Positions 52,600 through 61,310 of a DNA stretch of 64,000 bases are shown here, in pieces; positions within the stretch are counted from its first letter, which is position 1; the number at the start of each line of letters is the position of its first letter. The position numbers and the translations under genes were made by a program. The stretch lies in NCBI RefSeq assembly GCF_905175375.1, contig NZ_CAJIMS010000001.1:2542001-2606000 (forward strand), read 5' to 3'. This DNA comes from Chryseobacterium aquaeductus. GTDB taxonomy: Bacteria > Bacteroidota > Bacteroidia > Flavobacteriales > Weeksellaceae. The notes beneath the pieces were generated by a model that was not told the origin of the DNA, ran no database searches, and worked only from the letters and a program-made list of their open reading frames with translations.

Positions 52600-53895
52600 T
52601 TAAATTGCTTTTACAATAAAATAATTTTTCTTTCCTTTTTGTAGCAATAAGAATTTACCGTCAATCAGATCATTTTCATTAGCAGTGTATACCTCGTTTA
52701 CTTTCTCTTTATTTACAGAGATTGAATTTCCTTTCAATTCTCTGGTCGCTTCACTTTTAGATTTTAGAAATCCTGATTTGTCAGACAGCAGATCAACAAT
52801 ATTAACGCCTAAAACATCGGCTTTTACAACATCTTTCTGAGGAACACCTTCGAAAATTTCTAAGAAAATTTCTTCATCAAGACTTACCAAATCTTCTGCT
52901 GTAGATTTTCCAAAGAGAATTTCTGATGCTTTTACTGCTCTTTCATATTCTTCTCTTCCATGAACCCAAACTGTAACTTCTTCAGCTAATTTCTTTTGTA
53001 ATTTTCTTTCATGTGGAGCAGTTTGATGCTCTTCAATTAGATTATCAATCTGTTCTTTTGGTAAGAACGTGTAAAATTTAATAAATCTTTCAGCATCAGA
53101 GTCGGTTGCATTTAACCAAAACTGGTAGAATTTATAAGGTGAAGTTTTCTTTTTGTCAAGCCAGTAATTTTCTCCGCTTTCAGACTTTCCAAACTTAGAT
53201 CCATCAGCTTTTGTGATTAAAGGAACAGTCAATGCAAAAGCTTCTCCCTGTGCTTTTCTACGGATCAATTCTGTACCTGTAGTGATATTTCCCCACTGAT
53301 CAGAACCACCCATCTGTAATTTCACACCATTGTTTTGGTATAAATGAAGAAAATCATATCCTTGAATCAATTGGTAAGTAAACTCTGTAAAACTCATCCC
53401 GTCAACACCTGCTTCTCCGGTAAGTCTTTTCTTCACAGAATCTTTCGCCATCATGTAATTCACTGTAATGTTTTTCCCGACATTTTTAGCAAAATCAAGA
53501 AACGAAATCTGTTTCATCCAGTCATAATTGTTGACCAATTCTGCTTTGTTGGTTTCATTTCCTTCAAAATTTAAAAATCTTGAAAGTTGGTTTTTCAGAC
53601 AATCAACATAATGCAAAAGCGTTTCTTCATCAAGAAGATTTCTCTCCGCAGATTTCCCTGAAGGATCACCAATCATCCCTGTAGCACCACCAACCAATGC
53701 AATCGGTTTGTGACCATGCTGCTGAAAGTGAGCCAGAATTTTGATCTGAATAAGACTTCCGATATGTAAAGAATCTGCGGTAGGATCGAACCCGATATAG
53801 GCAGTTGTCATCTCCTTATTCAGTTGTTCGTCGGTTCCGGGCATCATGTCAGAAAAAAGACCTCGCCATTTCAGTTCTTCAATAAAAGAGTTCAT
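52600..53895 (-). CDS. tyrS: Tyrosyl-tRNA synthetase
   Basis: I start at 53895 ([10 protein letters not shown]); the longer open frame has no support and would cover the promoter. The 431-residue enzyme has HIGS (44-47), the KMSKS counterpart KFGKSESG near 232, and a C-terminal S4-like domain (about 355-431). It charges tRNA-Tyr. A minus-strand promoter element TATCTTTG lies at 53921-53928. Confidence 0.95.
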   Translation of the reverse strand: MNSFIEELKWRGLFSDMMPGTDEQLNKEMTTAYIGFDPTADSLHIGSLIQIKILAHFQQHGHKPIALVGGATGMIGDPSGKSAERNLLDEETLLHYVDCLKNQLSRFLNFEGNETNKAELVNNYDWMKQISFLDFAKNVGKNITVNYMMAKDSVKKRLTGEAGVDGMSFTEFTYQLIQGYDFLHLYQNNGVKLQMGGSDQWGNITTGTELIRRKAQGEAFALTVPLITKADGSKFGKSESGENYWLDKKKTSPYKFYQFWLNATDSDAERFIKFYTFLPKEQIDNLIEEHQTAPHERKLQKKLAEEVTVWVHGREEYERAVKASEILFGKSTAEDLVSLDEEIFLEIFEGVPQKDVVKADVLGVNIVDLLSDKSGFLKSKSEATRELKGNSISVNKEKVNEVYTANENDLIDGKFLLLQKGKKNYFIVKAI

Positions 53896-53920
53896 TATTT
53901 TTTGTTTAAAATTTGATGTG

Positions 53921-53928
53921 CAAAGATA
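53921..53928 (-). promoter_or_regulatory. TAnnTTTG promoter element for tyrS
   Basis: Minus-strand TATCTTTG is a perfect match, 25 bases upstream of the tyrS start. It confirms the shorter start. Confidence 0.65.
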
Positions 53929-54033
53929 AGCAAAATATGGAATGTGAAATAAACAGGCTGTTTGACAATCAAGTTTAAATCTCGAAAATACCATTTCTTT
54001 CAATTTTTTAATTCTTTACTCTTTTAATTTTAA

Positions 54034-54041
54034 TAAATTTG
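54034..54041 (+). promoter_or_regulatory. TAnnTTTG element just before the sigma factor
   Basis: TAAATTTG is a perfect match, but the ATG at 54048 follows after six bases, so the transcript may have no leader. Confidence 0.5.
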
Positions 54042-54047
54042 TTAGCA

Positions 54048-54608
54048 ATGAAAGACGAACAATTATTTTCGCTCATCCAAAAAGCGAAGGAGAAAGACCA
54101 AAAAGCTCAAACGAAACTCATCAATGTTTTTTGGGTAGATGTATTCTCTTTTGTGATGAAAAAAGTACATGACGAAAATGATACTGATGAAATTACTGTC
54201 AATGTTTTTTCAAAGGTTTTATCTAAATTAGATATGTACGATCCTCATTTTCAATTTAAAACATGGATTCTCACGATCGCCCAAAATACGATAATTGATT
54301 TTTGGCGAAAGAAAAGCAGAGAAAATCAAGACCCGACAGAAAATTTAGATGAGGTAAAAAATCATTATGCAAAATCTCCTGAGGAATTGATGATTTCTGA
54401 TGAAGAGCAGAAAAAAATAATTAAAACAATCGAATCATTAGACGGTAATTATCAGGATATCATCAAGCTAAGATTCTTTGAAGAAAAAAGCATCAAAGAA
54501 ATTGCTGAGGAACTTGGGATCTCAGTTGCTAATACGAAAGTTCGTGTGATGCGTGCGAAAAAAGTTTTAGCTGAATTGTTGAAGAATAATGAATTTGAGG
54601 ATAATTAA
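54048..54608 (+). CDS. RNA polymerase sigma factor, ECF type
   Basis: I start at 54048 (MKDEQLFSLIQKA). The product is 186 residues with sigma region 2 (about 10-80: DVFSFVMKKVHDENDTDEIT, VNVFSKVLSKLDMYDP, WILTIAQNTIIDFWRKK for -10 binding) and region 4 (about 125-175: LDGNYQDIIKLRFFEEKSIK, EIAEELGISVANTKVRVM with the -35 HTH). No anti-sigma gene is next to it; lipA follows 127 bases later. Target genes unknown. Confidence 0.85.
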   Translation: MKDEQLFSLIQKAKEKDQKAQTKLINVFWVDVFSFVMKKVHDENDTDEITVNVFSKVLSKLDMYDPHFQFKTWILTIAQNTIIDFWRKKSRENQDPTENLDEVKNHYAKSPEELMISDEEQKKIIKTIESLDGNYQDIIKLRFFEEKSIKEIAEELGISVANTKVRVMRAKKVLAELLKNNEFEDN

Positions 54609-54708
54609 AATTATTGCTTATTATTTAAAAAATATTCGAAATCAGCAGAATACTCAAATTATCATTTCCATCAATTTGCATCGTAGACGCAGTCGATAAA
54701 AAATTCCT

Positions 54709-54716
54709 TAACTTTG
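54709..54716 (+). promoter_or_regulatory. TAnnTTTG promoter element for lipA
   Basis: TAACTTTG, 19 bases before the lipA ATG. Confidence 0.55.
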
Positions 54717-54735
54717 AAGTCAATTTTAGAAATAA

Positions 54736-55602
54736 ATGGAGAATTTAGTTCAGGATACTACCGTTCAAAAACCAAAATGGATTCGTGTAAAACTTCCTAC
54801 CGGAAAAAATTACAGAGAACTCCGCACCTTGGTTGATAAATATAAATTAAATACAATTTGCCAAAGTGGAAGTTGCCCAAACATGGGAGAATGTTGGGGA
54901 GAAGGAACAGCAACTTTCATGATTTTGGGGAATATCTGTACCAGAAGCTGCGGGTTTTGCGGTGTAAAAACCGGGAAACCGATGGATGTAAATTGGGACG
55001 AACCGGAAAAAGTGGCTCGTTCGATCAAATTAATGAAAATTAAGCACGCAGTTTTGACTTCTGTAGACCGTGACGATTTGAAAGATATGGGTTCAATTCT
55101 TTGGGGTGAAACTGTAAATGCAGTGAGAAGAATTTCTCCGGGAACTACGATGGAAACGTTGATTCCTGACTTTCAAGGGTTGACAAAACATTTGGACAGA
55201 ATGGTAGATGTTGCTCCGGAAGTTATTTCTCACAACATGGAAACGGTAAAACGTTTGACAAGAGAAGTGAGAATTCAAGCGAAATATGAAAGAAGCCTTG
55301 AAGTTTTAAGATACTTAAAAGAAGCAGGACAAAATAGAACGAAAACCGGTTTAATGCTTGGTTTGGGAGAAAATAAAGATGAGGTTTTTCAAACGATTGA
55401 AGACATCAGAAATGCAAATGTTGATGTTATTACAATGGGTCAGTATTTGCAGCCGACTAAAAAGCATTTGCCTGTGAAGAAATTCATAACTCCTGAAGAG
55501 TTTGATGAGTTCGGGGATTTTGCAAGAAGTTTAGGTTTCCGACATGTTGAAAGTTCACCTTTGGTGAGAAGTTCTTATCACGCAGAAAAGCATATTCATT
55601 AA
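54736..55602 (+). CDS. lipA: Lipoyl synthase
   Basis: The 288-residue radical-SAM enzyme inserts two sulfurs into octanoyl-protein to make lipoate for the 2-oxoacid dehydrogenases. The auxiliary cluster is bound by Cys42, Cys47 and Cys53 ([12 protein letters not shown]); the SAM cluster by Cys68, Cys72 and Cys75 (CTRSCGFC). The C-terminal [11 protein letters not shown] with the RSSY motif is also present. Full length. A terminator follows at 55610. Confidence 0.97.
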   Translation: MENLVQDTTVQKPKWIRVKLPTGKNYRELRTLVDKYKLNTICQSGSCPNMGECWGEGTATFMILGNICTRSCGFCGVKTGKPMDVNWDEPEKVARSIKLMKIKHAVLTSVDRDDLKDMGSILWGETVNAVRRISPGTTMETLIPDFQGLTKHLDRMVDVAPEVISHNMETVKRLTREVRIQAKYERSLEVLRYLKEAGQNRTKTGLMLGLGENKDEVFQTIEDIRNANVDVITMGQYLQPTKKHLPVKKFITPEEFDEFGDFARSLGFRHVESSPLVRSSYHAEKHIH

Positions 55603-55609
55603 AATATAT

Positions 55610-55638
55610 AATCGCTTCAATTTTGGAGCGATTTTTTT
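55610..55638 (+). terminator. Terminator after lipA
   Basis: ATCGCT and AGCGAT with inner CAA/TTG pairs, then seven T. Confidence 0.85.
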
Positions 55639-55640
55639 AT

Positions 55641-55751
55641 GATCAACAATTCAGTCATTCAAAGATATGTCTGTCTTGCGGAAAGGAAATATATAACGTA
55701 AACAACCGTGCGAAAGATATTGTAGGAAAATACGTCACCTGCGTTCAATAA
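55641..55751 (+). CDS. Short zinc-ribbon-like ORF or fragment
   Basis: A frame reads HSKICLSCGKEIYNVNNRAK and DIVGKYVTCVQ, then TAA at 55749. The CLSCGK knuckle and the later Cys look like a small zinc ribbon. There is no ATG in frame; the frame is open back into the lipA terminator. A hairpin with T run begins five bases after the stop, as expected of a gene end. It may be a small gene with a non-standard start or the tail of a deleted gene. Confidence 0.35.
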   Translation, partial: DQQFSHSKICLSCGKEIYNVNNRAKDIVGKYVTCVQ

Positions 55752-55755
55752 AGAA

Positions 55756-55779
55756 AGAGAAGCATTTGCTTCTCTTTTT
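55756..55779. terminator. Terminator hairpin between the zinc-ribbon ORF and the SpoIIAA-like gene
   Basis: AGAGAAGC and GCTTCTCT form an 8-bp stem, loop ATTT, with T run after on the plus strand and an A/T-rich side on the other. It fits termination of both sides. Confidence 0.75.
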
Positions 55780-55784
55780 GTTAT

Positions 55785-56165
55785 TTACTCTTCAACTTCA
55801 TTACCGTTTTGACACCAGTATAATGCATTGTAAAGATTTTCTTTTGGAAAAGATTTAAATTCTCCAGGCATCACGACACTGAAAATATCAGTAAAATTCT
55901 GTACACCTTCTTTGTCGGTTACGATGGCTGCACGATTCCATTTGGTAATGTTTTTTATTCCTAAAAATGCGTCCTGAAGCCAAGCGCCCATCGTGAAATT
56001 GCTTAAATCTGTGTCGAGATACAAGAGATAATTTAACTCTTCGAATTTTTCAACTTTACTTTTCACATGCGGAATTACGAGATTTTCAAAATCTTCTTTG
56101 GTGACTTCACCTGTAGCATTGAAAGCCGCTACATTTTCCGGAGCATCATTAATAATTGTGATCAT
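55785..56165 (-). CDS. SpoIIAA-like STAS/SEC14 domain protein
   Basis: The 126-residue protein has the SpoIIAA-like layout: VAAFNATGEVTKEDFENLVI for the first strands and helix, LNYLLYLDTDLSNFTMGAWL in the middle and ITKWNRAAIVTDKEGVQNF late. Such proteins may bind lipids or nucleotides; there is no anti-sigma kinase nearby. Single gene, ends at the hairpin. Confidence 0.75.
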   Translation of the reverse strand: MITIINDAPENVAAFNATGEVTKEDFENLVIPHVKSKVEKFEELNYLLYLDTDLSNFTMGAWLQDAFLGIKNITKWNRAAIVTDKEGVQNFTDIFSVVMPGEFKSFPKENLYNALYWCQNGNEVEE

Positions 56166-56276
56166 GTTTTATATTTTAAATGGTTGGGTGATTTAATTTA
56201 TCAATAATTAAACCATAATTGCATTATTATCCTACGAAAGGCGCAGTTATTGATGAACACTTGAAAAATAATTTCT

Positions 56277-57482
56277 ATGGACTTGAAATCTAACGAACCT
56301 TTCTGGCTTTTGAAAAATGGCCTTGTTTCTTCTTACCCATCCCTTAAATCTGATGAAGAATGTGATGTTCTGATTATTGGCGGTGGAATTACGGGAAGTC
56401 TCATTGCGCATCAAATGATGAAAGACGGATACCATACGATTTTAATTGATAAACGTGAAATCTGTAACGGAAGCACCTCGGCGACCACTTCAATGTTACA
56501 GTATGAGATTGATACACCACTTTATGAATTGATTGAATTGATTGGCGAAAAAGGTGCGGTAGAAAGCTATAAAGCCTGCTCGAAAGCTATTGATGATCTG
56601 GAAAAATTAGCGAAAGTGATAAAAGCAAGATCAGGTTTCAAAAGAAAACAATCTCTTTATTTTGCCTCAAAAAAGAAGGATGCAATATGGCTTGAAAAAG
56701 AATATGACGCGAGAAAAAAAGCAGGATTTGATGTTGCATGGCTTGGTCCGGAAGATATTGAAGAAAAATTCGGGTTCCAACATACGTACGGAGCGATTTT
56801 ATCAAAACAAGGAGCAAGTATTGACGCCTTCAAATTTGCCCACGAATTATTAAGATTTAATGTCAATAAAGGATTAAAAGTTTTTGATAAAACAGAAATG
56901 AAATCGGTGAAATACTTAAGAGATCATAATCTTGCGCTTACCAAAAGCGGTTATAATATTAAAGCAAAAAAAATAATATATTGTGTAGGCTATGAAAGCA
57001 AAACGATGATCAAAGAAGACTTCGTCAATCTGAAAAGTACTTTTGCAATTGTGTCTGAAGTAGATAAAGAAAAATTTAGAAATATTGAAAACACATTGGT
57101 ATGGAATACAGATGATCCGTACATATACATGAGATCTACTGACGACGAAAGATTGCTGATTGGTGGAGGAGACGAAGATTTTGTAGATCCTGAAAAGCGC
57201 GATTCTATGCTTAATAAAAAGGAAAAAGAAATTCTGAAAAATCTAAAAAGAATAAAACCGGAATATCATTTTTATACAGATTTTGTTTGGGCAGGAACTT
57301 TCGGAGAAACGAAAGATGGTTTGCCTTATATTGGTGAACATGAGAAGTTTAAAAACTCCTATTTTGTTTTAGGTTTTGGCGGAAATGGAATTACTTTTTC
57401 GGTAACCGGAATGGAAATGGCATCTGCTTTTATGAAAAATAAAAAACATCAACTTGCTGAATATTTTAAATTTGGAAGATAA
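56277..57482 (+). CDS. FAD-dependent oxidoreductase of the DAO family
   Basis: The 401-residue protein has an FAD dinucleotide-binding motif LIIGGGITGSLIAH (32-45), then TSATTSMLQYEIDTPLYELI (substrate side) and, near the C-terminus, FGETKDGLPYIGEHEKFKN and LGFGGNGITFSVTGMEMAS, the usual end of the D-amino-acid-oxidase fold. No C-terminal Rieske domain is fused, as seen in some relatives. It would oxidise amines or amino acids with FAD. Substrate unknown. Confidence 0.85.
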   Translation: MDLKSNEPFWLLKNGLVSSYPSLKSDEECDVLIIGGGITGSLIAHQMMKDGYHTILIDKREICNGSTSATTSMLQYEIDTPLYELIELIGEKGAVESYKACSKAIDDLEKLAKVIKARSGFKRKQSLYFASKKKDAIWLEKEYDARKKAGFDVAWLGPEDIEEKFGFQHTYGAILSKQGASIDAFKFAHELLRFNVNKGLKVFDKTEMKSVKYLRDHNLALTKSGYNIKAKKIIYCVGYESKTMIKEDFVNLKSTFAIVSEVDKEKFRNIENTLVWNTDDPYIYMRSTDDERLLIGGGDEDFVDPEKRDSMLNKKEKEILKNLKRIKPEYHFYTDFVWAGTFGETKDGLPYIGEHEKFKNSYFVLGFGGNGITFSVTGMEMASAFMKNKKHQLAEYFKFGR

Positions 57483-57526
57483 TTTTACTCTTTACTTTTA
57501 GCCCTGATTTTTTTTAAATGAAAACA

Positions 57527-57557
57527 TTTCAGGGTTCGGCAAAGCCGAACCCTGAAA
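57527..57557. repeat. 14-bp perfect palindrome between convergent genes
   Basis: TTTCAGGGTTCGGC and GCCGAACCCTGAAA pair perfectly around AAA. It is GC-rich for this DNA and has no T run on either side. It could be a REP-like element or a weak bidirectional terminator. Confidence 0.6.
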
Positions 57558-57605
57558 CTCATAAACAATACTAACACGTTACGCATCAATTTAATAAAAC
57601 ACAGA

Positions 57606-58799
57606 TTAAAAATTATACCCATTTTTCCTGCCCAACTCCAAAATAGATTTTTCAATTGCTTTTCCTAAATCATCGGCTTCAGAATTTCCGAGCTTTTTTG
57701 TTTCTGCATCAATAAAATCCTGTCTTTTCTTGGCTAAAACTTCAATTTCTTTCTGAATTTTTTCCCGGTCTGCAGATTTTTGAGCAACTATTTTATTAAT
57801 TTCATCTTTACTTTTACCTTTCAATTCAGAAGGCAATTCTTCTTCTTTGATTGACGAAATGTATGCTTTGTCTTTTTCTACCTTATCCACCAAATCCCAA
57901 TGATCGTTTTTGTAAGCATTTTTTCTAGATTTACTTACCGCTCTTTCAACTGCGTTAGAAGCTGATTGAGATTCTGCATTGACGTCTTGTACATTTTGTT
58001 TCATTTTTAATTCTGAACCACGGCTTCCGTAAGAAATGTAGGTGTCGTTGAGTTGAGAATTATATTGAGAAATTTTTACATCATAAGGTGTTTCGATATA
58101 AATTACTTTTTGGTTGCTGTCGATATTGAAAAATTTTCCGTCTCCCAAAACAGCTCCGTTTTGCCAAAAGGTTTGAATTCCTTCACTTCTGTTACCACAG
58201 AAAATAGTATTGGTGTAGATATTTTTTGCTTTCGCTTTTGCAATCACATCCTTATAATTGATTTTGCCTTGGTCAAAAGATTCATTTCCTGCAATATAAA
58301 TCAGCTTCATGCTTTTTTCGTTTCCGTCCCAATTGAGATTCATTGAGGCGTCACGTATTACCGCACCGCAATATTCACTACCGCCATTGGTTCGCAGTGA
58401 AAAAAGTTTTTCGGAAATTAAATCTAAATCCTGCGTCAGCGGAGTGACCTGTCTGATGAAATTTTCATCTTTCAAACCGTCATTTCCGTATTCGTACAAC
58501 GCAATTTCAATTTGTGGCGCTTGTCCGTTATACTTCAAAGTGGTAAGTGTATTTACAATATTCCAAAGTCTTGATTTTGCCTGATCGATAAGGCCGTCCA
58601 TACTGTTTGACGTATCCAGAAGCAACGCTACCTGAATTTTATTGTCTTTTGAAACCGTGATTTGCGGATTTGGAGAAATATTACTTTCCACGATTTCTCG
58701 TTGATTGCCTTGTTTACTGCAACGAATGTCTGAAGGGTTGCTAACATTTAAAAAAGATGCAGCAGCAATTGCTAATGTTAAAATTTTAAAAGTTGTCAT
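57606..58799 (-). CDS. vWA-domain secreted protein
   Basis: The 397-residue protein has a signal peptide (to about residue 19) and a vWA domain: IQVALLLDTSNSMDGLIDQA with MIDAS DTSNS (62-66), GGSEYCGAVIRDASMNLNW, and a metal-loop Thr. After about residue 250 follows a charged helical region (about 270-390, rich in Lys/Glu/Ser: ELPSELKGKSKDEINKIVAQ). It follows the SIMPL gene by 12 bases on the same strand and belongs to its operon. Role unknown. Confidence 0.8.
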   Translation of the reverse strand: MTTFKILTLAIAAASFLNVSNPSDIRCSKQGNQREIVESNISPNPQITVSKDNKIQVALLLDTSNSMDGLIDQAKSRLWNIVNTLTTLKYNGQAPQIEIALYEYGNDGLKDENFIRQVTPLTQDLDLISEKLFSLRTNGGSEYCGAVIRDASMNLNWDGNEKSMKLIYIAGNESFDQGKINYKDVIAKAKAKNIYTNTIFCGNRSEGIQTFWQNGAVLGDGKFFNIDSNQKVIYIETPYDVKISQYNSQLNDTYISYGSRGSELKMKQNVQDVNAESQSASNAVERAVSKSRKNAYKNDHWDLVDKVEKDKAYISSIKEEELPSELKGKSKDEINKIVAQKSADREKIQKEIEVLAKKRQDFIDAETKKLGNSEADDLGKAIEKSILELGRKNGYNF

Positions 58800-58811
58800 G
58801 ATGTTATGATT

Positions 58812-59486
58812 TTAAAGGATTTCGTATTTTGTTTTAATGCTGTATTTCAGCTTGATGTTTTCGATGTTATCAAAAGAGTAATCTACACTCGTATCCGCGG
58901 CTTCCATTTGTATATTTGCCAATTTGCTTCTGAAAGCAACTGGAAGTACAGAATCGCTCATATAATCTTCCATTTCAATGATTTCAAGCGGATTACCAGC
59001 CTTTTTCCCTATGCTTTCTAAAAGATAATCTGCTTTTTCTTTGGCAGCCTTTAATGCATTGATCTTCACCGTTTTTCTGAAATCTGCAATTTTTGTGTTT
59101 TTAATTTCAGCGATGTTTAGATTGCTTACCCATTTTTGGTTTAAGTCTTCAAAAACTTTAGTAACGTTGGTTTTAGCATTGATTTTAAACTGAAAACTCT
59201 TGGTAAATTTTGAAGTTTTAGAATACAGATTTTGATACATCGACTTGAATTTAATGTCTTCATTCTTCACTCCATTACTTTTTAAAGTTTCAAATAAGAG
59301 TTTTTCGTTGTCTGCCAATTGGTTTTTGTTGTCGGCTTTTATTCCGATGCTGAAGATGATTTCATCTGGCTCAACTTCCATTTCTGCAACTCCGGTTACT
59401 TCAATTGCATTTTTCTTCACTTCCTGCGCATTCATCAAACTTCCTGCTGCAAAGATTCCTACTAATAAAAGGTGTTTCAATTTCAT
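58812..59486 (-). CDS. SIMPL (DUF541) domain periplasmic protein
   Basis: The 224-residue protein has a signal peptide (to about residue 21, MNAQ) and the SIMPL layout: AIEVTGVAEMEVEPDEIIFS at the start, NDQLADNEKLLFETLKSNGV-type helix, then FRKTVKINALKAAKEKADYL, the diagnostic block for DUF541. Relatives are periplasmic or outer-membrane (BP26/OMP28) and of unclear function. The promoter region carries two ACTTGGTGA boxes (59632-59661). Followed by the vWA gene. Confidence 0.85.
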   Translation of the reverse strand: MKLKHLLLVGIFAAGSLMNAQEVKKNAIEVTGVAEMEVEPDEIIFSIGIKADNKNQLADNEKLLFETLKSNGVKNEDIKFKSMYQNLYSKTSKFTKSFQFKINAKTNVTKVFEDLNQKWVSNLNIAEIKNTKIADFRKTVKINALKAAKEKADYLLESIGKKAGNPLEIIEMEDYMSDSVLPVAFRSKLANIQMEAADTSVDYSFDNIENIKLKYSIKTKYEIL

Positions 59487-59631
59487 ATGTAATTATTTAT
59501 TGTTTTTGATTCTTCATATGTTTTCGTGTCTTCTTTATGAGTGTTTTTGTTTTCAAACGAAGGCGATTTCATAATTTTTCGTTTTAAATTCTAAAGTAAA
59601 ATTAGTACGATTCTAAGCTGAAAATCTGCAG

Positions 59632-59661
59632 ACTTGGTGAAATCGGGGTTTCACTTGGTGA
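59632..59661 (-). promoter_or_regulatory. Paired ACTTGGTGA boxes, SIMPL-vWA promoter
   Basis: ACTTGGTGA occurs at 59632 and 59653, start to start 21 bp. About 28 bp on (in the direction of the SIMPL gene) lies TAATTTTA (minus strand, 59597-59604), close to TAnnTTTG. The same arrangement is at 60653-60681. Two nine-base direct repeats spaced by two helical turns is the site layout of LytTR-type regulators. The regulator is not in the window. Confidence 0.6.
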
Positions 59662-59664
59662 AGG

Positions 59665-60591
59665 TTATCTGTTTTTCTTAAAATCATATTTTACACTTAG
59701 ATTAATCATAAATTGAATTCCTATCTCCGGATTTTCATTATTAATTACTTTATCATAGCCGGAATATTTTATACCTTCATAATAGAAAGTCTTGCCCTTT
59801 CTTTCCAGTTTTTTGATGTAAGAATCATTATTGTAATTTCCTCTTACAACATCAAAATCTGAACTTTCATATGCAGTATATTGCTGATATTGAGTATCTG
59901 GGAAGATATAAGTGAAACTGGAGTTAGCAATTGGAGTTCCTATCAATTCATGTTTGAACCTCCCGAAATAATCATCTCTTTTTCTGCTGATAATGTCGTG
60001 TGCTTCTTTGAGAAGATTTTGATGAATCTGTTCTATAGTATTGCTCAGATAATCAATTTTAATAACATCATAAATTTGAAAATCAGATGCTTCGTAGATC
60101 ATTTTTTCAATTTTTGAATGATCGTCCGTATTGATAATGATGTTTTTCTTGATCTCAAAACCTTTGATCTTTTGGGTTACAATTTTTTGATTACCTTCAA
60201 TATCAAAATCATACACTTTTGTTTGTGATATAAAATCAACATATACGTCTTTCTTTTTTATTCCTAAAGAAGAAAGTTTATTTAAAAAATTTTCTATTCG
60301 TAAGTTGATATTTTCAATCGCTTTTTTAGGATTTTCAGCTTCCTCATTCAGACCTAAAGTAAGTTTAAATTGATCTGCTTTTTGATTTAGCAATATGCTT
60401 GCAGTGATTGTCAGAGTAGAATCTGTAGCATAAAAGTGTTTATAATCAGGAAAATGATTTGTGATCTCACTGTACGAGTTTCTTTCCTTGTATAAACGAT
60501 TTCCAGACATTTGAGCTTGAGTCAAATTGAATATCAAGAACATAAAAATGAATGTATATATTGATTTGTTTAAAAATGAATTGTTTCTCAT
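59665..60591 (-). CDS. SIMPL-like (DUF541) secreted protein
   Basis: The 308-residue protein has a signal peptide (to about residue 27, TQAQ). A SIMPL-like core reads TLTITASILLNQKADQFKLT, IENFLNKLSSLGIKKKDVYV and QTKVYDFDIEGNQKIVTQK; LKEAHDIISRKRDDYFGRFK matches the diagnostic helix less well. A longer C-terminal part (about 220-308) has YEGIKYSGYDKVI and ends NLSVKYDFKKNR. It is a diverged paralog of the gene at 58812. The promoter carries the same paired boxes and a perfect TAAGTTTG. Confidence 0.7.
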   Translation of the reverse strand: MRNNSFLNKSIYTFIFMFLIFNLTQAQMSGNRLYKERNSYSEITNHFPDYKHFYATDSTLTITASILLNQKADQFKLTLGLNEEAENPKKAIENINLRIENFLNKLSSLGIKKKDVYVDFISQTKVYDFDIEGNQKIVTQKIKGFEIKKNIIINTDDHSKIEKMIYEASDFQIYDVIKIDYLSNTIEQIHQNLLKEAHDIISRKRDDYFGRFKHELIGTPIANSSFTYIFPDTQYQQYTAYESSDFDVVRGNYNNDSYIKKLERKGKTFYYEGIKYSGYDKVINNENPEIGIQFMINLSVKYDFKKNR

Positions 60592-60616
60592 AATAATTAA
60601 GTTTTAAATTATACAG

Positions 60617-60624
60617 CAAACTTA
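60617..60624 (-). promoter_or_regulatory. TAnnTTTG promoter element for the second SIMPL gene
   Basis: Minus-strand TAAGTTTG is a perfect match, 26 bases before the start codon and 28 bases from the paired boxes. Confidence 0.6.
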
Positions 60625-60652
60625 GTTCTCTCACATCATCAATCACGCGTCT

Positions 60653-60681
60653 ACTTGGTGAGGCATATTTTTCACTTGGTG
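60653..60681 (-). promoter_or_regulatory. Paired ACTTGGTG boxes, second SIMPL promoter
   Basis: ACTTGGTGA at 60653 and ACTTGGTGG at 60674, start to start 21 bp, 28 bases upstream of TAAGTTTG. Same spacing and order as at 59632, and both regions share GTTTTAAATT 51-52 bases from the boxes. Confidence 0.6.
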
Positions 60682-60794
60682 GGAAAAGAGAAAAGATATT
60701 TTTTTTGAATGTTAAATACTTTTTACTTCAATAAGTTTAAATTTATCTGTAACAATTTTTCTTGATTGCTACTAACTCATTAGAGTTGAAAACC

Positions 60795-61286
60795 ATGACT
60801 TCAGAACAGGAATTTTTACTTAAGATCGAAAAACATAAGGGAATCATTTTCAAGATTTCTAAAATGTACATGGATGATAAAGACGACCGCGACGATCTTT
60901 TTCAGGAAATCATCTATCAAGTCTGGAAAGCTTATTCGAGTTTCAGAGGCGAAAGTGAATTTTCAACTTGGTTATACAGAATTGCTTTGAATACCGCCAT
61001 TGTCTTTTTAAAATCAGAAAAAAAGAGAAGTTTTATCGCCAACGAAGATTTTACGGATTATAAAATTGTTCAGGACGATTATGATCTTGAAAAGGAAGAA
61101 AAACTTTCTGAAATGTACAAAGCTATTCATCAACTCAATCCTATCGATAAAGCATTTATTTTTTATTACCTGGAAGATTTCTCAGGAAAAGAAATTGCCG
61201 ATCAGATGGGAATCTCTGAAGGAAATGTGCGTGTGAAAATGAATCGCGCCAAAAACAAACTGAAAGATATCTTAAACTCAAAATAA
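60795..61286 (+). CDS. RNA polymerase sigma factor, ECF type
   Basis: I start at 60795 (MTSEQEFLLKIEKHK). The product is 163 residues. Region 2 reads KMYMDDKDDRDDLFQEIIYQ, VWKAYSSFRGESEFSTWLYR and IALNTAIVFLK. Region 4 reads LNPIDKAFIFYYLEDFSGKE, IADQMGISEGNVRVKMNRAK. The next gene, 24 bases later, codes a membrane protein and is likely its anti-sigma partner or co-regulated. It is divergent from the second SIMPL gene. Confidence 0.85.
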   Translation: MTSEQEFLLKIEKHKGIIFKISKMYMDDKDDRDDLFQEIIYQVWKAYSSFRGESEFSTWLYRIALNTAIVFLKSEKKRSFIANEDFTDYKIVQDDYDLEKEEKLSEMYKAIHQLNPIDKAFIFYYLEDFSGKEIADQMGISEGNVRVKMNRAKNKLKDILNSK

Positions 61287-61310
61287 TGATCAACCTTTAA
61301 ATCAATTACA

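Noticed and set aside
53896..54003. Upstream extension of TyrS
   Set aside because: The extension covers a perfect promoter element and is not part of TyrS in the family.
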